Positions 20,657-32,678 of a stretch of DNA of 64,000 nt are shown here, piece after piece (position 1 is the stretch's first letter; the number at the start of each line of letters is the position of its first letter). Origin of the DNA: Daucus carota subsp. sativus (lineage: Eukaryota > Streptophyta > Magnoliopsida > Apiales > Apiaceae). The position numbers and the translations under genes were made by a program. The stretch is from contig NC_030383.2 in NCBI RefSeq assembly GCF_001625215.2, forward strand, positions 1,686,779 to 1,750,778, written 5' to 3'. The notes below the pieces were generated by a model. The model ran no database searches. It was not told where the DNA came from and saw only the letters and a list, made by a program, of their open reading frames with translations.

Positions 20657-23101
20657 ATGGATATGTTATTCATGGTCTTTGTTGCTGTAGTAATACTTCT
20701 AGCCTCTTCTCTACCAGTTCCATCCTTTTCGACTCGAATAAGTTTAAGCACAGGCTCCTCCCTGGATGTCAGATACAAAGAAGATGTTTTAGTATCAGCA
20801 AATGAGGTTTTTTCTGCAGGATTCTACAGTGTTGGAGTGAATGCATATTGCTTTGCCATATGGTTCACTGATCAGTCACTGAACAAACAAAATCACAGCA
20901 TAGTTTGGATAGCGAATCGCGACTATCCGGTCAATGGGAAAGGCTCAAAACTCTCCCTTCTGAAGAATGGTAATCTTGTTTTGATAGATGCAGGACAATG
21001 GCATCCACCTGTCTGGGAATCTGTTACAAACTCTAACACCTCAGAAGTGACATTAAGTCTCGCGGACAATGGGAACCTGATTCTTCGCGCTAGAGGGGGC
21101 GAAAGATTGTGGCAGAGTTTTGATTCACCAACTGATACTCTTCTTCCAGATCAACCACTTACCAGAGGAACATTGTTAGTATCTTCAAGAAGTAGTACTA
21201 ATTATTCTTCTGGTTTCTACAAGTTTCGGTTTGATGATTATAACATTCTCCGGTTATCTTTCAGCAATCTTGAAGTTAGTAGCCTTTATTGGCCTTATGC
21301 TTGGCAACATCCTGCAGAGACAAATAGGACTATGTACAATAGCAGCAGAATTGCAGTTTTTGATAATTATGGTCATTTTATGTCAACAGATAATCTGCAA
21401 TTCAGAACATCAGATTTTAGATCGCGGGTTTGGAGAAGATTGGTACTTGAGCCGGATGGGAATATTCATGTTTACAGTCTAGATGAGAGGAGGAAAGTTT
21501 GGGAAGTTACATGGCAGGCTATTTCTCAGCCATGTCGAATACATGGGATTTGTGGACAAAATAGCTTGTGTACTTATTCTCAAAAATTCGGAAGAAAATG
21601 CAAATGCTTACCAGGGCACAAGATGAACGTTCCAACGGATTGGTCTTATGGATGTGAGCCAGATTTTAAGCCTTCAGATGATGGTGGCAGCACTTTCGGA
21701 TTTCTGCAGTTCTCTCATACTGATTTCTATGGCTATGACAGCGGCTTCTTTGTGAATTTCACTTTCGATAGGTGTAAAGAAGAGTGCCTGAGTCATTACA
21801 ATTGTAAAGGGTTCCTTTTCAGAGCTAAAGGATCTAAAGGAGAAAATCTTTGTTATGCCAAGAGCCGATTGTTGAATGGACAACAAGTATTTGATGTTCA
21901 CAGCTTTGTTTATGTGAAATTACCAACAAATATCATCAAAATCTATGAAAAAAAGACCAACCCTTTGGAAGACTCCCCCTTCTTAAATTGTTCGGGCCAA
22001 GATATAATACATCTGGGAAGAGCTTACAAGAAGAATAGTCCGAATGATTCAGTTAAGTATATGCTCTGGTTCATATGTGCATTAGGAGGATTCGAGATGA
22101 TTGCCATGGCTTACTTCTTCTCTGTAAACATGGGGACGTATAAAAGTAATCAAGTTTACCATCAGGTAGCTACATCATTCAAAAGGTTCACCTACAATGA
22201 GCTCAAGAAGGCGACAAATAACTTCAGTCAAGAAATTGGCAGAGGGAGCAGTAGCATCGTGTACAAAGGCGTGCTTCAGGACAACCGAGTTGCAGCAATT
22301 AAGAGGTTTAAAGAAGAAAACTTCCGCGGAGAGGCAGAGTTCTTGGCAGAAATTAGTATCATCGAGAGGCTTAATCACATAAATTTAATAGAGACTTGGG
22401 GCTACTGCATTAAAGGAAAGCAAAGATTTTTAGTTTCTGAATACATGGATAACGGGTCTTTAGCAGATAACTTATCTTTGAACATTCTTGACTGGGAAAA
22501 GAAATATAAAATCGCTTTAGGCACTGCCAAAGGCCTTGCTTATTTGCATGAGGAGTGCTTGGAATGGGTCCTGCATTGTGATGTAAAGCCTCATAACATA
22601 CTCCTGGACTCTAATTACGAGCCAAAAGTTGCAGATTTCGGGTTGTCTAAACTACTAAAGAGAGATGTGGCCAGAAATCCGAGGTTTTCAAGGATCAGAG
22701 GGACAAGAGGCTACATGGCACCTGAATGGATCTCAAATCAGACTATAACTTCAAAAGTTGATGTCTACAGCTATGGCATCGTAGTGCTCGAGATGATAAC
22801 AGGCAGGAGCCCAACAACAAATGTGTATGATGACACTGATGGAAGCAGCAGGGCTGAACAGAAAATGCTGGTGAAATGGATACGAGACAAGATGCAAGTA
22901 GACAATGTAACTGGAAAGGCCTTGCCTATGATGGAAATTGTCGATCCTCGGATGAATGGCATGTATGACAGGCCTAGGATGGAAGCTCTTGTTCAAGTGG
23001 CTCTGCAATGTGTAGAAGATCAGGAAAGGGCAAGACCAACTATGAGCAATGTGGTAGATATGCTTGCAGGGCTGGATTTACATCATCCTAGTCAAAATTA
23101 G
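20657..23101 (+). CDS. S-domain (G-type lectin) receptor-like Ser/Thr kinase, ZmPK1-like
   Basis: Intronless frame of 814 residues. Order: signal peptide (about 1-25); bulb-type lectin domain (about 36-160, with WIANRDYPV); S-locus glycoprotein region (about 190-280); Cys-rich EGF-like segment (about 292-325); PAN/apple-like Cys region (about 335-425); transmembrane helix (468-490); cytoplasmic kinase (about 522-800). The kinase has a Gly-rich loop from G528 (GRGSSS), Lys549 in AAIKRF, HCDVKPHN at 640-647, DFG at 660-662, and APEW. HCD replaces HRD, so this is a non-RD kinase, a class frequent among pattern-recognition receptors. It sits in the plasma membrane with the lectin domain outside; the ligand is unknown. 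The ATG context CACCATGG is strong. The full domain set and uninterrupted frame argue for a functional gene. Confidence 0.95.
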   Translation: MDMLFMVFVAVVILLASSLPVPSFSTRISLSTGSSLDVRYKEDVLVSANEVFSAGFYSVGVNAYCFAIWFTDQSLNKQNHSIVWIANRDYPVNGKGSKLSLLKNGNLVLIDAGQWHPPVWESVTNSNTSEVTLSLADNGNLILRARGGERLWQSFDSPTDTLLPDQPLTRGTLLVSSRSSTNYSSGFYKFRFDDYNILRLSFSNLEVSSLYWPYAWQHPAETNRTMYNSSRIAVFDNYGHFMSTDNLQFRTSDFRSRVWRRLVLEPDGNIHVYSLDERRKVWEVTWQAISQPCRIHGICGQNSLCTYSQKFGRKCKCLPGHKMNVPTDWSYGCEPDFKPSDDGGSTFGFLQFSHTDFYGYDSGFFVNFTFDRCKEECLSHYNCKGFLFRAKGSKGENLCYAKSRLLNGQQVFDVHSFVYVKLPTNIIKIYEKKTNPLEDSPFLNCSGQDIIHLGRAYKKNSPNDSVKYMLWFICALGGFEMIAMAYFFSVNMGTYKSNQVYHQVATSFKRFTYNELKKATNNFSQEIGRGSSSIVYKGVLQDNRVAAIKRFKEENFRGEAEFLAEISIIERLNHINLIETWGYCIKGKQRFLVSEYMDNGSLADNLSLNILDWEKKYKIALGTAKGLAYLHEECLEWVLHCDVKPHNILLDSNYEPKVADFGLSKLLKRDVARNPRFSRIRGTRGYMAPEWISNQTITSKVDVYSYGIVVLEMITGRSPTTNVYDDTDGSSRAEQKMLVKWIRDKMQVDNVTGKALPMMEIVDPRMNGMYDRPRMEALVQVALQCVEDQERARPTMSNVVDMLAGLDLHHPSQN

Positions 23102-23236
23102 TTTTCGGGACCTAACCTGTATTATCTACTCCACATATTCCCCTGTATGCTTGTTGGTAAATTACATAGATGATGTAAATATCTACTACAAATCAGTGAA
23201 GAGTTTAGAATGAAGAACAGCTGCATTTCTAAGACT

Positions 23237-23630
23237 AGAGCAAGTCCAATAGGTTAACTAAACTTGCTCTAACTCACATTTAGGTAATGTACTTAAAAAA
23301 AAGCACTCCAACACTCTTCTAGTGGTTACTTAAATCACCAGCACAACCTCAAATTTCCTAGCCATTACCTATTTATAAGTAACCCATAGCTATTACCTAT
23401 TTAATATTTATGAATAAAATAATCATCTCTCCTTATTTTTTTGTATGTTCCCTCCCTTTCCCCTTCTCTCTCTCAAATTTATTATTAAAATAATTTTAGG
23501 AGAACAAATATAGGAATTGCTATTGGAGTTGACACTAAAAATAGATTACCTAAATCATTAAGACTTACTAGGATTCATAATTTTATATTATTAATAAGTA
23601 AAGAGATACGTAACTTATTGGACTTGCTCT
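23237..23630. mobile_element. MITE with AGAGCAAGTCCAATA ends (~394 bp)
   Basis: The sequence AGAGCAAGTCCAATAGGTTA at the left is matched by the inverted AGAGCAAGTCCAATAAGTTA at the right. AT-rich interior, no coding frame. A clean target duplication was not found, so the superfamily is open (hAT- or Mutator-like possible). Confidence 0.75.
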
Positions 23631-25018
23631 GAGGCTGCAGGCAAGATTGCTTGAAGTCTGTACTGGACTCATGAATTGCAACTTTCCATTTTATCACTAA
23701 ATAGTTAAGAAAGCAGTGAGTATTATTTCTTCAGACTACACAAGAATCATCTTTTATTTATTTATTTATTATGAGAACCATCCCAAGTTATTGCTGGATT
23801 TTAAGGTTTATGGATTATCCCTACTTATAACCGGGTAAATTCGGACTCAACTACTAAAAACAAGCATGTCAAGCTTCTTGTGAGGGATTTGAAGCTCAAA
23901 GGAGATATTCAATCAAGATTTAATTTTTTTTTAATTCTATGAAATCTCGGTGCATTTAACTCGGATTTTAAAAAATATATCAACATCTTGAGATATTCAA
24001 TCAAAATTATAAATTATGTTAAAAAATTCGGTAATATTTAATTAAGATTTTAAATTATATTTGAAAATATGATGATATTCAATTGTGGTTATTTAAAATT
24101 CATTAAATTCTGATAACATTCGATTGTTGGTTTTTTTTTTAAATTTTATAAAATATGGATTTGGTGAGATTGTTGATTGTATTCAATACCTTCAAAAATC
24201 CCGTAATAATCTATGGAATTTTGAAATACCGTTCTTTAATATTAAACACTCTCATCAACATTGCGACATAATCTTTAGAATTCCAGTAAGATTAATATTT
24301 GATACAATTCATTAATATTTTACGAATTACATATAATCTATTAAAATCAGTTGAATACGTTCTCTTAATCAGGACGATAGAAATTATGACAAAAATTCCA
24401 CTAAATTATAAAATAAATGCGAATAATGGATAAAGTACATGATATTAATTTTGACAAATAGACCGTACTCAATTATTAATATATCGAAAATATAAACATT
24501 ATAGTTGTTAAAATCAGAATTAATCTTTGACTCAGTAATTCAAGATTTATTGAAATTTATCGGAAATTCTAATAAAACTGAAAGTGTAATTTCCAATACA
24601 GTAAAATATTTTATAAAAATTAATTAGAAACTTTTGAATATATCAGATTTTTTTTTTGTACTACTACAGATTACAGATAATTTTACCAAACCTGTCCAAA
24701 CTTTTATCTGATTACAGATATACATCATTGCAGGTAAAGTCAAGAAACCGAAATCTGCATAGAACAAAAGATTGTAGATTCCTTCCAGATTTCAATTTTC
24801 ACTAAATTTATTAAATTCAAAATAAGAGATACCTCCCCAAACAAAAAGCTGAATTAAATACAAAATCAAATCTTAGATACCAATAATAATATCCGTAATA
24901 ATATCTATATATTATCCGAAACAACAAATCCAAGTATCCAACAGATACGTTCACAACGAAAACGCATCAATGCGATATTTTAAAAAAAACGCTCAACAAG
25001 TTTCCCGTTGGCAACGCA
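23631..25018. other. Intergenic AT-rich region
   Basis: AT-rich with recurrent words such as AAATTCTGATAACATTC and AGATATTCAATCA between 23900 and 24330, probably decayed repeat. No gene is recognised. Confidence 0.5.
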
Positions 25019-25068
25019 CACGTGTTACTCACCAAAACGGAACGGAGTCTCAAAACCTCACTATAAAA
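25019..25068 (+). promoter_or_regulatory. G-box and TATA box of MRG gene 1
   Basis: CACGTG at 25019-25024 and TATAAAA at 25062-25068, with GGAGTCTCAAAACCTCAC between them. The same order and a close match of the spacer occur upstream of the second and third MRG genes, although surrounding sequence differs. This supports functional constraint on a light- or ABA-type G-box promoter. Confidence 0.7.
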
Positions 25069-25484
25069 ACACCCCCGTTCGTTTCTTTCGTTTTTGTCTC
25101 AGACATCCTCAATCTCGAACACAAAATTAACAACTACTTCGTACAACAGGTTCTCACTCGTAAATTGTTATAACAATAACAATAATTTTCTTATTACACA
25201 ACACATTTTCGGTCTTAATTTCATGAAATTGATCGTATTCTGAGCGGGATATATTATTTATCTTTATATTTTGTTATATATGTAACGATTTTGGTTCGAT
25301 TTATCATCATCGAACACATTTTTGATTTTAGTGTCACCGTTTTTGTTATTACATGTTAAATTTCATTTTACGAGCGGGATATATCGGGTATGGTTGTACG
25401 CTGTTATATTCGGTTTCGGTTTGGTTCGGAAAAGTATATAAAGGGGCAAATTTGTATTTGCAGGGTGTGAGAAAAGAAAGCCCT

Positions 25485-28400
25485 ATGGAAATGGGACGAT
25501 CAAGCACTGGAGTCTCCGGCGATTCTGTGGCCGACGGTGTTGACTTGATGGCTTGTGATGAGCGTCTTTATGTTCAAGGTGAAAAAGTCTGGGCTTCTCA
25601 TAAGGGAGAATGGTACCCGGCCAAGGTATATGTTTATCTGTGTGTTTGTGTGTGTGTGTTTTAGTGTGTGTTTAGAGTGTTTTTCATTTGTTTGGTTTTT
25701 TTTGATGTGTGTGATTTTGTATGGCTGATTACTTGTGTTTTTGTTGTGATTGTGAGTTTATGATGAATGAAAAAGTCGTTAGTGATATCCCCATGGTTTC
25801 CGAATTTTGTTAAAAATAAGATGGTCTCGTTTTTCGGATTTTGTCAAAAATTTTATGATTAATTGTTTTAATTTGGCATTCTGGTGTCATGTATAAGAGT
25901 TCTATTTTTATATATTTACAAGATTGATACACAGGTATTATTTATTTATTTGTCTATTTTGGATGTGATGACCCAATCACTAGGCTAAGATGAATAAAAA
26001 AAGTTCATATGTTGTATTTTTTGATTTATATTGGACTAGCAGTTTTGTGTTGGTTTTGACTTAAGTAGAGTCATATTTCTAAAACAAATGTTTTGTTTGA
26101 TGAAGATTTTTTTTTTTTGACTGAATTTTTTTTTCCTCCCTAAATTTAAAGATTTGTAGTTTTTTTTTCATGCACATGTATATTTTTTTTTATAGAAACT
26201 GAAAATATTGATTTTTTGAAGAAACTTGAATTTGAAGAATTTCAGATGCATTAAAATAGAATAACTTACAACTGCTTCATGGATCCCAAAATGCTAAATG
26301 CTGGTTCACCTTGGTCACTTTTTCTAAGGCTTTACAGCATCTGAAGCCTAGAACAAGTATCTCTTATTGTCCTCATCGGTATTCACACTGTTTCAAGGAG
26401 CTAATACATTCTTGCAATGTGGTTATATCAGAAACAGAAACCATGACTTGGCTTTAAGCTTGCAATCTATGTACACTGTAAAAGTATTTGAATTTTCCTG
26501 TACAATCTTTCCTTCATAATTAAACAGCACAATTCATGGATTTAAGTCTCAATTATGTTGATGCAGCTCTGCTACTAGCTCTACTGGTGCCCAACCTTAT
26601 GATGTGTGTACTTACTACCATTTAGTGTTTGTTCCTTCCAGTAACTGATGAAAGTCGTTTGATGCACTTTGATTGCCATTGACCATTATAGATAGGATTT
26701 GGAATTTTTTTCGTGCTTCTAAGGTTGCTACATGTGCATGCGTTATTGAGCAAATGGCTGTTTACCAATTTTCTTGCCTTTGTATATTTGACATACATTC
26801 TGGTGGGTTTTCACAACAAAAAGGGTAAAATCATGTTTCTTTCCTTTAAAGGTGCAGAAAGTCGAATCTCGGATGGAGGCATTTACATATTTTGTTCATT
26901 ATCTTGTGAGTATATTTTTGTAACATTTACTGCTTTATTAGATCAGCCCTCTTTTTTTTGATAAGTGATGACTGTTTATATTAGAACCTTGTCGACTATT
27001 AATTATAATTTATTGACTTGGTCTCTTTATATCTGCAGGGTTGGAAGAAAAGGTTGGTATAATTTGCCATTTAAAGAGTAGATATGTGGATGCAGGTTCC
27101 AGTTGGAATTAAATGTTTATTCTTGTTTCTTGTTTTTTCAATTCTTTTTGTAAAGAATTGTGCCTGCAACCTTTACATTATGTTCAATCTTTTGTAATCT
27201 AGTCCAATATGCTATTTGCAGGCTGTTTGGCTCACCGTTTTCACTTCTTATAAGAGGCAAAAGTACCTCCTAAGGTACATGTTCATCTCTTATAGGAGGT
27301 GAAAACTTTGAATCAGACAGCAGTTCATGTCTTTATTTATTTCTGCAAAACAGGGCCACTTTTACAGAAGTTATTATATAGCTGTAGTTATATCAGTTAA
27401 TCCTAATGTTATCTAACAAAGACTGCCCGCTCTGCAAGTAGTGAACAGTGAGGTCGATAAAAACTTTTGTGCAGGACAATCGTTTTAATTCTATCGTTGC
27501 CGAAGTGTTTAATTTTCAAGCTTACAAATATCTTTGAGCATGACAGTCCAGTTTTTAAAACTATTTATATTAGCAGATGGGATGAATGGCTGGATACTAA
27601 GAAGCTGATGAAATTTACTGAAGCGGATGTCCAAAAGCAGTTGGCGCAGTCTGATAGACCAGCTGTGGTGAAGAACATCAAGCCTGGCCAGAAGAATAAA
27701 ACAAAAATATCTGCTGGTAGAACTACTTTATGTTTCATACATCCATTATGATAGAATATAAGCAGCTTTTTACGGACATCTCTCTCTCTCTCTCTCTCTC
27801 TCTAATTGTCTCTCTAATTGTTACAATCACTTTATTATTCTTTGTTATGGTTTCATGGTAGTCTGTACACCTATTCAGTCAAAAAACACATATTACATCG
27901 AAGAGAAGAATCGTTTTTACAGTCAGTAAGACAGTCTAATCCTAATTTTTGATAAAAAGCATGATTGAGTGGGGTTTTCCCAACCATATTGATGTCAATC
28001 TGTTGAGACTAAATAACTGATGCTTTATGATCGTAAACTTTGCATGCTTTTTATTTACTTACGCTTTCAAGTACCATTATATCCACTACTGTTTTTATTA
28101 GGCCTTTGTACATGATGTGCGTTAATAGTATTTAATGTCAGTTTTGCTACTTTGTTTTGGTGAGGCTACTTGAGTAGGTTTGCAGGAGCATAGAAAGCTT
28201 ATAGTTAACGTGACTGCATATTTGAACAATTCTGAACTTTTCATGTAATGTTCTTGACAGCAGCTAGAGGCAAGAAAGGCAAGGGTGGAAGCAATTTCAA
28301 GGTACATCTTTGTTTTCAGTTCTCTTTTCACAGATTATATTGAGTTTTGACGTTATTTTATAATATATCTTCATTTCTATTACTTACTTTATTCATTTAT

Positions 28401-31400
28401 GTTCAGAAGTTGAGTTGGTTTACAAATAACAATGTCATGTTCTTCACATGATTACAAGTTCTTTAGTTAAAAAGTTTTTCTTTGACAAATTACTTTGAAT
28501 TACTTGAAGAATGCGAAGTCTTTCCAGCATAGGTTTGAACTCAGATAAACCACTTTAACTTCTCCAACTCTCATATCTGGTTCCTAAATTCTCTAAATTT
28601 TCATATAGATCTTGGCGACAGCTAACTACTTTTTTTGATCCTTAATTTACTATATTTTCAAGGAGATAAGTTATAAGTTTATTTCTTTTTATTTATCAGG
28701 AGAACTGTTTGATAACGGAGGAAAACATGTTGAATATTGAAATACCACCCACACTAAAGAAGCAACTCCTAGATGATTGTGAATTTGTAACTCATCTAGG
28801 CAAGGTACGCCAATCATTGTCCTTCATTTACCTAGTTAAATTATTCAATTGTTTTTCCTTAAATTTTATTGTATTGGTTTACTGTGCAATGCAATAATAT
28901 TATCTTTTGCTATGTAAATCAAAGTTATTATTCTTTTACATTCATCCTTAGTTTGTAAGAAAACTAATCACAATATTTCATTTATCTGGGTATGGTATAT
29001 TTAGTCGCAAGACTATTAAATACCTTTATCTGGGGCTATTTTGTTTTTATGGTTAGTTGAAATTGTTTTTACCTATTCAGGCACTTCTGAATTCTCATAT
29101 ATGCACATAGCTGGCTAGAAAATTCTAAGTAACATTTACAACTATGTCGGTTCAGGACACACTGAAAGTATTAGACCATTATCAGTTATTAAATGTTTTT
29201 CATCTACTATCAATTTTTAACATCCCCTTTTTGTTAAATAATGTCTGTCATAGTAATTTGACTTGTCTGGTGACTCCTTGCAGCTTGTTAAGCTCCCGCG
29301 TACGCCCACTGTTGATGACATACTGAAAAAGTATTTTGTGGCTAGAGTCAGAAAGAATGACGAGTAAGCTCTTGTTTCGTTATTGCTGTTTCCAATAATC
29401 TGAATTTTGTGACTGTCAAATCACCTAACAGCTATGTATATTATATATTATATTAATTAATATGTGTAAATATATAGGGCGACGAGAACCCTAGGGTACT
29501 AGTAATTAGTATGTAGTGAGAAAACCGGTAAGAAATATGCAGTGAATAGTAATCAGTTAAGAAATTATTAATGTAATAATCCCTGAATTTTGTGATCAGG
29601 CAGTGAATGATAGATCTTTCTGTCAGGAAGTTTTAAATTTGTAATTCCTTGCCAAAATCTGCAATTGTGTGCTATATATAGGCCTATATCTAAAAGACCT
29701 GCCTGACTTCTAGCTTTAGTATAAGCATGTTTATTATCTCATCTGATTAATTGAACATCATTATATATACATATAATTCTTGTTTAAGGTTATTTCTAAG
29801 AATAGACTATTACGAGCTAGGTTTTTAGCGTTTTTCCTGTTCATTTGGTGGTCATCTATATTCTGACCTGCTATATGGTGAAAGGTCTAAGGAGGCAATT
29901 CAAGAAATCCTAAGCGGGTTACGCTGTTACTTTGACAAAGCATTGCCTGCAATGCTCCTGTACAAAAGTGAGCGTAAACAATACGAAGAAGTGACTGCAG
30001 AGGACATTCCCCCTTCGACAGTATATGGAGCTGAACATTTGTTGCGCCTCTTCGGTAAGCTTAGCTAACCTTGAAGGGTTATCTTAATTATATTTTAATG
30101 AAGTTCATGGTATATTCTTTTCGATACTAATTTTTTATTCTTATTATATAATGGTCTGTTGCTGATTTCCGAAAAAAATCAGTTTTAATAGCATGGAAGG
30201 TACATTTTAATACCTATTAATCATTGATAGATTTTTTGTGGATTTATAGCTGATATATTTCTTACCTAAAAATCATGATTTTTCTTGAAGCAGCTTGATT
30301 GTAGTGCAAGGAAAAATAAAATAAAAATTAATGAAGTTATTAGTTACTAGGGATAGAGAAAGGTTTGAGATTCAGTGAAATGAAGGAACAATCTTGTAAA
30401 AGTTAAAACAGAGAGCCTGAGATTAAATATATTTACAATATTGCCATATTAGTATATTTGAGCCCCATGATATATTTGTGGTGCTGGTAACACGTCTTCT
30501 AATTCAGTTATCTTATTACTTGTTTAATTCATATAGTTATATATTCCCTGGAAACACTAAAGATATATTGAATCACACGCAGTTGCCATTTTTTTGCTAA
30601 ATAGCAGTGCAATTTATGTAGGTTTAAAAGGTTCATTTTTTTTTTTTTTTGATTTAACACTTCATGTAGGAGAAAAGTTATGAATTATGATGTTGGTGGA
30701 CGACAACACATTATGATTAGTTATAACATGCCTTTCAGCTAATTGCTTACTCTTTGCAATTACAGTTAAGTTGCCAGAGATATTGTATGATGCAAAGATT
30801 GAAGAGGAAACACTGATGAAGCTCCAGCCAAAGATACTTGACTTGCTGAAGTAAGTCTTATTCATCAAACTGCATTGCAGAAGATTTTTTTTATTTATTT
30901 TGCAAATAGGCCATTGAAACTAAATCCTTATGTTCATCTTCTAGCCAATTATCAGACAAACCCACATACACAAGAAGGATAATTGTGTAGGCAATGAGAT
31001 GCGAAATGCTGTGAATTCCTAAGTAAAATATATTTGATCATCAAAGAAGCACCAAACCATAAAAGGTTGTTAGGTTTCTCGTCCATGGAAGAGGAAAATT
31101 TGGAATTAAGAAATGAGATTACCATTTCAACCCCACTAACACTAATAGATGAGAACTAGACTCGATTTCCATCAAAGGGGTTAAAATCCTTTTTACCATT
31201 TTTTCCTTTTACCTTTTCTTCAGTCTGATATCATCATATCTTAAGAATATTAAAAAATGAAACCATTTCAGCTCGGCAAATTCTGTTAATATGAGCCAAA
31301 TAACTAACATTATGAATTATATTGTTGTGCAGGTTTTTGCAGAAGAACCAAAGTACCTACTTCCTTTCTACTTACCAGAGCCCTGAAGAGTTGGACCCTG

Positions 31401-31414
31401 AGATGCAAGAATGA
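25485..31414 (+). CDS. MRG: MRG-domain chromatin reader, copy 1
   Basis: Ten coding exons: 25485-25625, 26852-26905, 27039-27052, 27577-27716, 28261-28301, 28700-28804, 29284-29363, 29885-30054, 30766-30850, 31333-31414, giving 303 residues with every border GT-AG. Residues about 26-85 form the chromo barrel with the aromatic cage context FVHYLGWKKRWDEW, split by a 14-nt microexon. A Lys-rich linker (RGKKGKGG, encoded by the 41-nt exon 5) follows, then the MRG domain (about 140-298; IPPTLKKQLLDD, KLPRTPTVDD, CYFDKALPAMLLY, VYGAEHLLRLF). MRG proteins bind H3K4me3/H3K36me3 and join NuA4-type acetyltransferase complexes; Arabidopsis MRG1/MRG2 (about 320 residues) promote flowering. The Met at 25485 is chosen because it gives an N-terminus aligned with the paralogues. 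A convergent peptide gene lies 1.5 kb downstream. Confidence 0.93.
27778..27803. repeat. CT dinucleotide microsatellite
   Basis: About 12 uninterrupted CT units in intron 4 of MRG gene 1, followed by a shorter CT stretch. Confidence 0.9.
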
Positions 31415-31856
31415 TGCTAAAGCTCGACACAGGCGTAAAAGCGTAATATAGATGTGTATAACATAATGGTGAGAAAGGATAGGTGGGTCAATCAGTATAG
31501 GTTAAACCGTGTGTTTTGGTTACCTAATCTTGAATTGATACTCAATTGTTTTGTAGCAGCAACTGCATCAGTTGTAATTGGCTGTAATCTGTTACTAGAA
31601 TATTTGAATGACCAGGATTTTCATGATCAAGGTTTGATTATCTTTCTGCTCCCAGATGTTTGATTAAATTGCCTTGAAATATCAAAGGCTGAATAGCTAT
31701 CAACAATGTTGTTTGTCTTTTCTAAATTACTATTTCTCCATATCAGGCACAATGCTCAATAATAATAATGACATACTAGGTCGAATATTTTCTTGTTTTG
31801 GTGGTGGGGAGTCTTTACCCCAACTTAGATATGAATTCTATATATATAGATATGAA

Positions 31857-32083
31857 GAAGGGGAAGATCAACATTTTATCCCTAGAGTAAATTTTATTCG
31901 TTGAGTGACTGCTCTTTCATTCGGTGCCGTCGGATCACTAAGGCCGACTTTCTTCCCTGCTCGATGGATGGTCTTGCAGTCAAGCTCCTTTCTGCCTTTG
32001 CACTCGAGGGCCGATCTCAGTCCGGTCTGAGGAAATCTTTGCACGCCTCCGTTAGACCTACGCCCCGTAGAAACTATCATCAT
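31857..32083 (-). pseudogene. Nuclear insert of plastid 23S rRNA (NUPT)
   Basis: Read on the minus strand, the segment follows the 3' part of plant plastid 23S rRNA: GTTTCTACGGGGCGTAGG, ACGGAGGCGTGCAAAG, CCCTCGAGTGCAAAGGCAG, GAGCTTGACTGCAAGACC, GTCGGCCTTAGTGATCCGAC, CTCTAGGGATAA and GATCTTCCCC. The identity is from recognition of the conserved rRNA core. It has many substitutions, mostly C-to-T/G-to-A, and an apparent deletion of about 10 bp after GGCGTAGG, so it is a decayed fragment and not a gene. It lies downstream of MRG copy 1. Confidence 0.88.
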
Positions 32084-32264
32084 GTCCGCTTGCCGTTTAT
32101 GTTTTGTAATGTTTTATACACAGAACATATATTGCTAAGGAATTGATATGAGTATTTTCTAATATTTTATATGCAGAACATGTTAGAGAGGACATATATG
32201 TCTCTATTTAATACTCAATATAAACTACTCTATCGAAATTTAGCCCATCAAGTAAATGTATATA

Positions 32265-32678
32265 GAGTAAACTTTGAAGTTGTGGCCAAAGTTTACATCG
32301 ATTTTCAAAACGTTGGCTGGAATTTAAAATTCTTAAAAAGATGGCCAAACTTTGGTTTCACTTTTTAAAAATATGCTCCCGTTAAATGTCACTAACGGGA
32401 GCCTAACGGGAGCCACATTTTTGAAAAGCGGACCAAAGTTTGGCCACTTTTTTGAGAATTTGAAACTCATTTTTACCCTTCTATTCGTTCCAAATTCTCA
32501 GAAAATTGGCCAAACTTTGATCCGCTTTTCAAAAATGTGGCTCCCGTTAGTGACATTTAACGGGAGCCACAATTTTAAAAAGCGGAGCCAAAGTTTGGCC
32601 ATCTTTTTGGAAATTTGGAACTTTAGCCAACTTTTTAAAAATCGGTGTAAATTTTGGCCACAATTTTGATGTTTACTC
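32265..32678. mobile_element. MULE-type MITE with 9-bp target duplication (414 bp)
   Basis: The ends GAGTAAAC...GTTTACTC belong to long inverted arms that run for most of the element (GTGGCCAAAGTTTACATCG against its inverted partner near the right end; also CTCCCGTTAGTGACATTTAACGGGAG-type segments, split over both arms). Perfect direct repeats ATGTATATA flank it at 32256-32264 and 32679-32687. Long terminal inverted repeats plus a 9-bp duplication are the Mutator-like signature. No transposase. Confidence 0.93.

Noticed and set aside
27229..27331. Possible MITE relic in an MRG intron
   Set aside because: Ends resemble inverted repeats (CTGTTTGGCTCACCG / its diverged partner) but pairing is weak and no target duplication is visible.
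31901..32146. 81-residue frame downstream of MRG gene 1
   Set aside because: Lies in the plastid 23S rRNA insert, which is non-coding.
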